Origin: Eremococcus coleocola DSM 15696
GTDB taxonomy: Bacteria > Bacillota > Bacilli > Lactobacillales > Aerococcaceae
Direction of reading: 5' to 3'
DNA: 64,000 bases
Assembly: GCF_000428865.1 (NCBI RefSeq)
Contig: NZ_AUAT01000002.1
Coordinates: 60,468-124,467, forward strand
The notes under the pieces are model-generated. The model saw only the letters and a list, made by a program, of their open reading frames with translations, was not told where the DNA came from and did not search any database. Positions 63,823-64,000 of this stretch are shown in pieces. A program made the position numbers and the translations under genes. Numbering within the stretch: the stretch's first letter is position 1; each line of letters begins with the position of its first letter.

Positions 63823-64000
63823 ATGTATAAACATTATAACACATCTGATTGTTCTTTAGTATTAAATTTAGATTTTGATATCGCTAAAAATCACGATGCC
63901 CGTTTCATTAGCTTATTCGTTGATTCAATCCCTGATAGTGAATTTCCTAAACCTACTTCCACAGGGCGTCCAGGCCATCATCCTCGGATGATGTTAAAAA
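63823..64000 (+). CDS. IS1182-family transposase, N-terminal part (cut by the window end)
   Basis: 59 residues visible from ATG 63823, preceded by AAAGGAG. MYKHYNTSDCSLVLNLDF starts like IS1182-type transposases, and FISLFVDSIPDSEF with STGRPGHHPRMMLK corresponds to the N-terminal domain that precedes the DDE catalytic domain. The catalytic residues lie beyond the window. The element's completeness is unknown. Confidence 0.75.
   Translation, partial: MYKHYNTSDCSLVLNLDFDIAKNHDARFISLFVDSIPDSEFPKPTSTGRPGHHPRMMLK

Larger units (their letters stand above)
63670..64000 (+). mobile_element. IS1182-like insertion sequence, left part
   Basis: Starts near the GAGGCTGGGCAAAAAGTCCAGTCC palindrome (63676-63699) and includes an anti-readthrough hairpin, a promoter (TGATATAAT at 63777-63785), and the first 59 codons of a transposase that run off the window end. 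The left boundary and the inverted repeat partner cannot be checked here. Confidence 0.65.

Noticed and set aside
1..64000. CRISPR array, tRNA or rRNA
   Set aside because: No repeat-spacer pattern, cloverleaf or rRNA motif was noticed on either strand; a tRNAscan or Infernal run would settle it.

Overview
The window reads as a chromosomal segment of a low-GC Gram-positive bacterium of the order Lactobacillales, most likely Aerococcaceae or a near relative. The placement rests on protein style only: PTS HPr/enzyme I, RelQ-NadK-RluD and SpxH, LytR-CpsA-Psr and S11 carboxypeptidase wall proteins, DnaB/DnaI primosome, a threonine T-box, an L20-type infC leader, and a MutY without an iron-sulfur cluster. 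Genus is not determinable here. No rRNA, tRNA, CRISPR array or prophage was seen. Most genes lie on the minus strand.

Layout. 1-3.5 kb: partial exported protein, UMF1-type transporter, Zn-dependent phospholipase C family protein, and a decayed CNNM/CorC gene. 3.5-12.8 kb: ptsHI, prfC, a DivIVA-like coiled coil, then mgtE-rluD-nadK-relQ running away from spxH. 12.9-16.5 kb: a heterodimeric ABC exporter. 16.6-17.9 kb: infC-rpmI-rplT with an attenuator leader. 17.9-22.7 kb: O-antigen-ligase-like polymerase, DacA, nucleotide-sugar dehydrogenase and the Ntdp phosphatase. 22.8-28.3 kb: a second heterodimeric ABC exporter, mutY and recX. 28.4-31.2 kb: a plus-strand operon with a split ThrE-type exporter, a DUF1858 protein and a DUF438/hemerythrin/PAS protein. 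31.3-37.3 kb: flippase, glycosyltransferase, LCP transferase, an LCP-like paralogue that seems to lack catalytic residues, and galE. 37.5-40.7 kb: flavodoxin, M29 aminopeptidase, a small membrane coiled coil, and a glycosyltransferase. 40.8-46.1 kb: map, acyl-ACP thioesterase, a GlsB-like protein, glutathione reductase, fhs. 46.3-53.2 kb: an unrecognised acidic protein, YitT, apeB, a HAD phosphatase, an ArsR regulator and an acetyltransferase, mixed with remnants of DMT, Old Yellow Enzyme and LysR genes. 53.3-58.5 kb: two exported DUF1002 proteins and T-box-controlled thrS. 58.9-63.3 kb: mutM-coaE-nrdR-dnaB-dnaI. 63.3-64 kb: a truncated winged-helix fragment next to the left part of an IS1182-like element.

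How the genes work together. Three scattered blocks (17.9-22.1, 31.3-37.3 and 39.6-40.7 kb) supply parts of a surface-polysaccharide pathway: sugar-nucleotide synthesis (galE, dehydrogenase), glycosyl transfer, flipping, polymerisation or ligation, and attachment to the wall by LCP. The mutM-to-dnaI block links DNA repair, CoA synthesis, dNTP control and replication restart through overlapping genes.

Least ordinary items: the LCP-like paralogue beside a normal LCP gene; a dispersed structured intergenic repeat (7.3, 20.6 and, weakly, 58.7 kb); the cluster-less MutY; the DUF1002 pair; the acidic protein at 46.4 kb whose reading frame extends upstream without a start codon; and a concentration of gene remnants between 48 and 53 kb. 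I did not find a convincing new multi-gene defence or mobile system.
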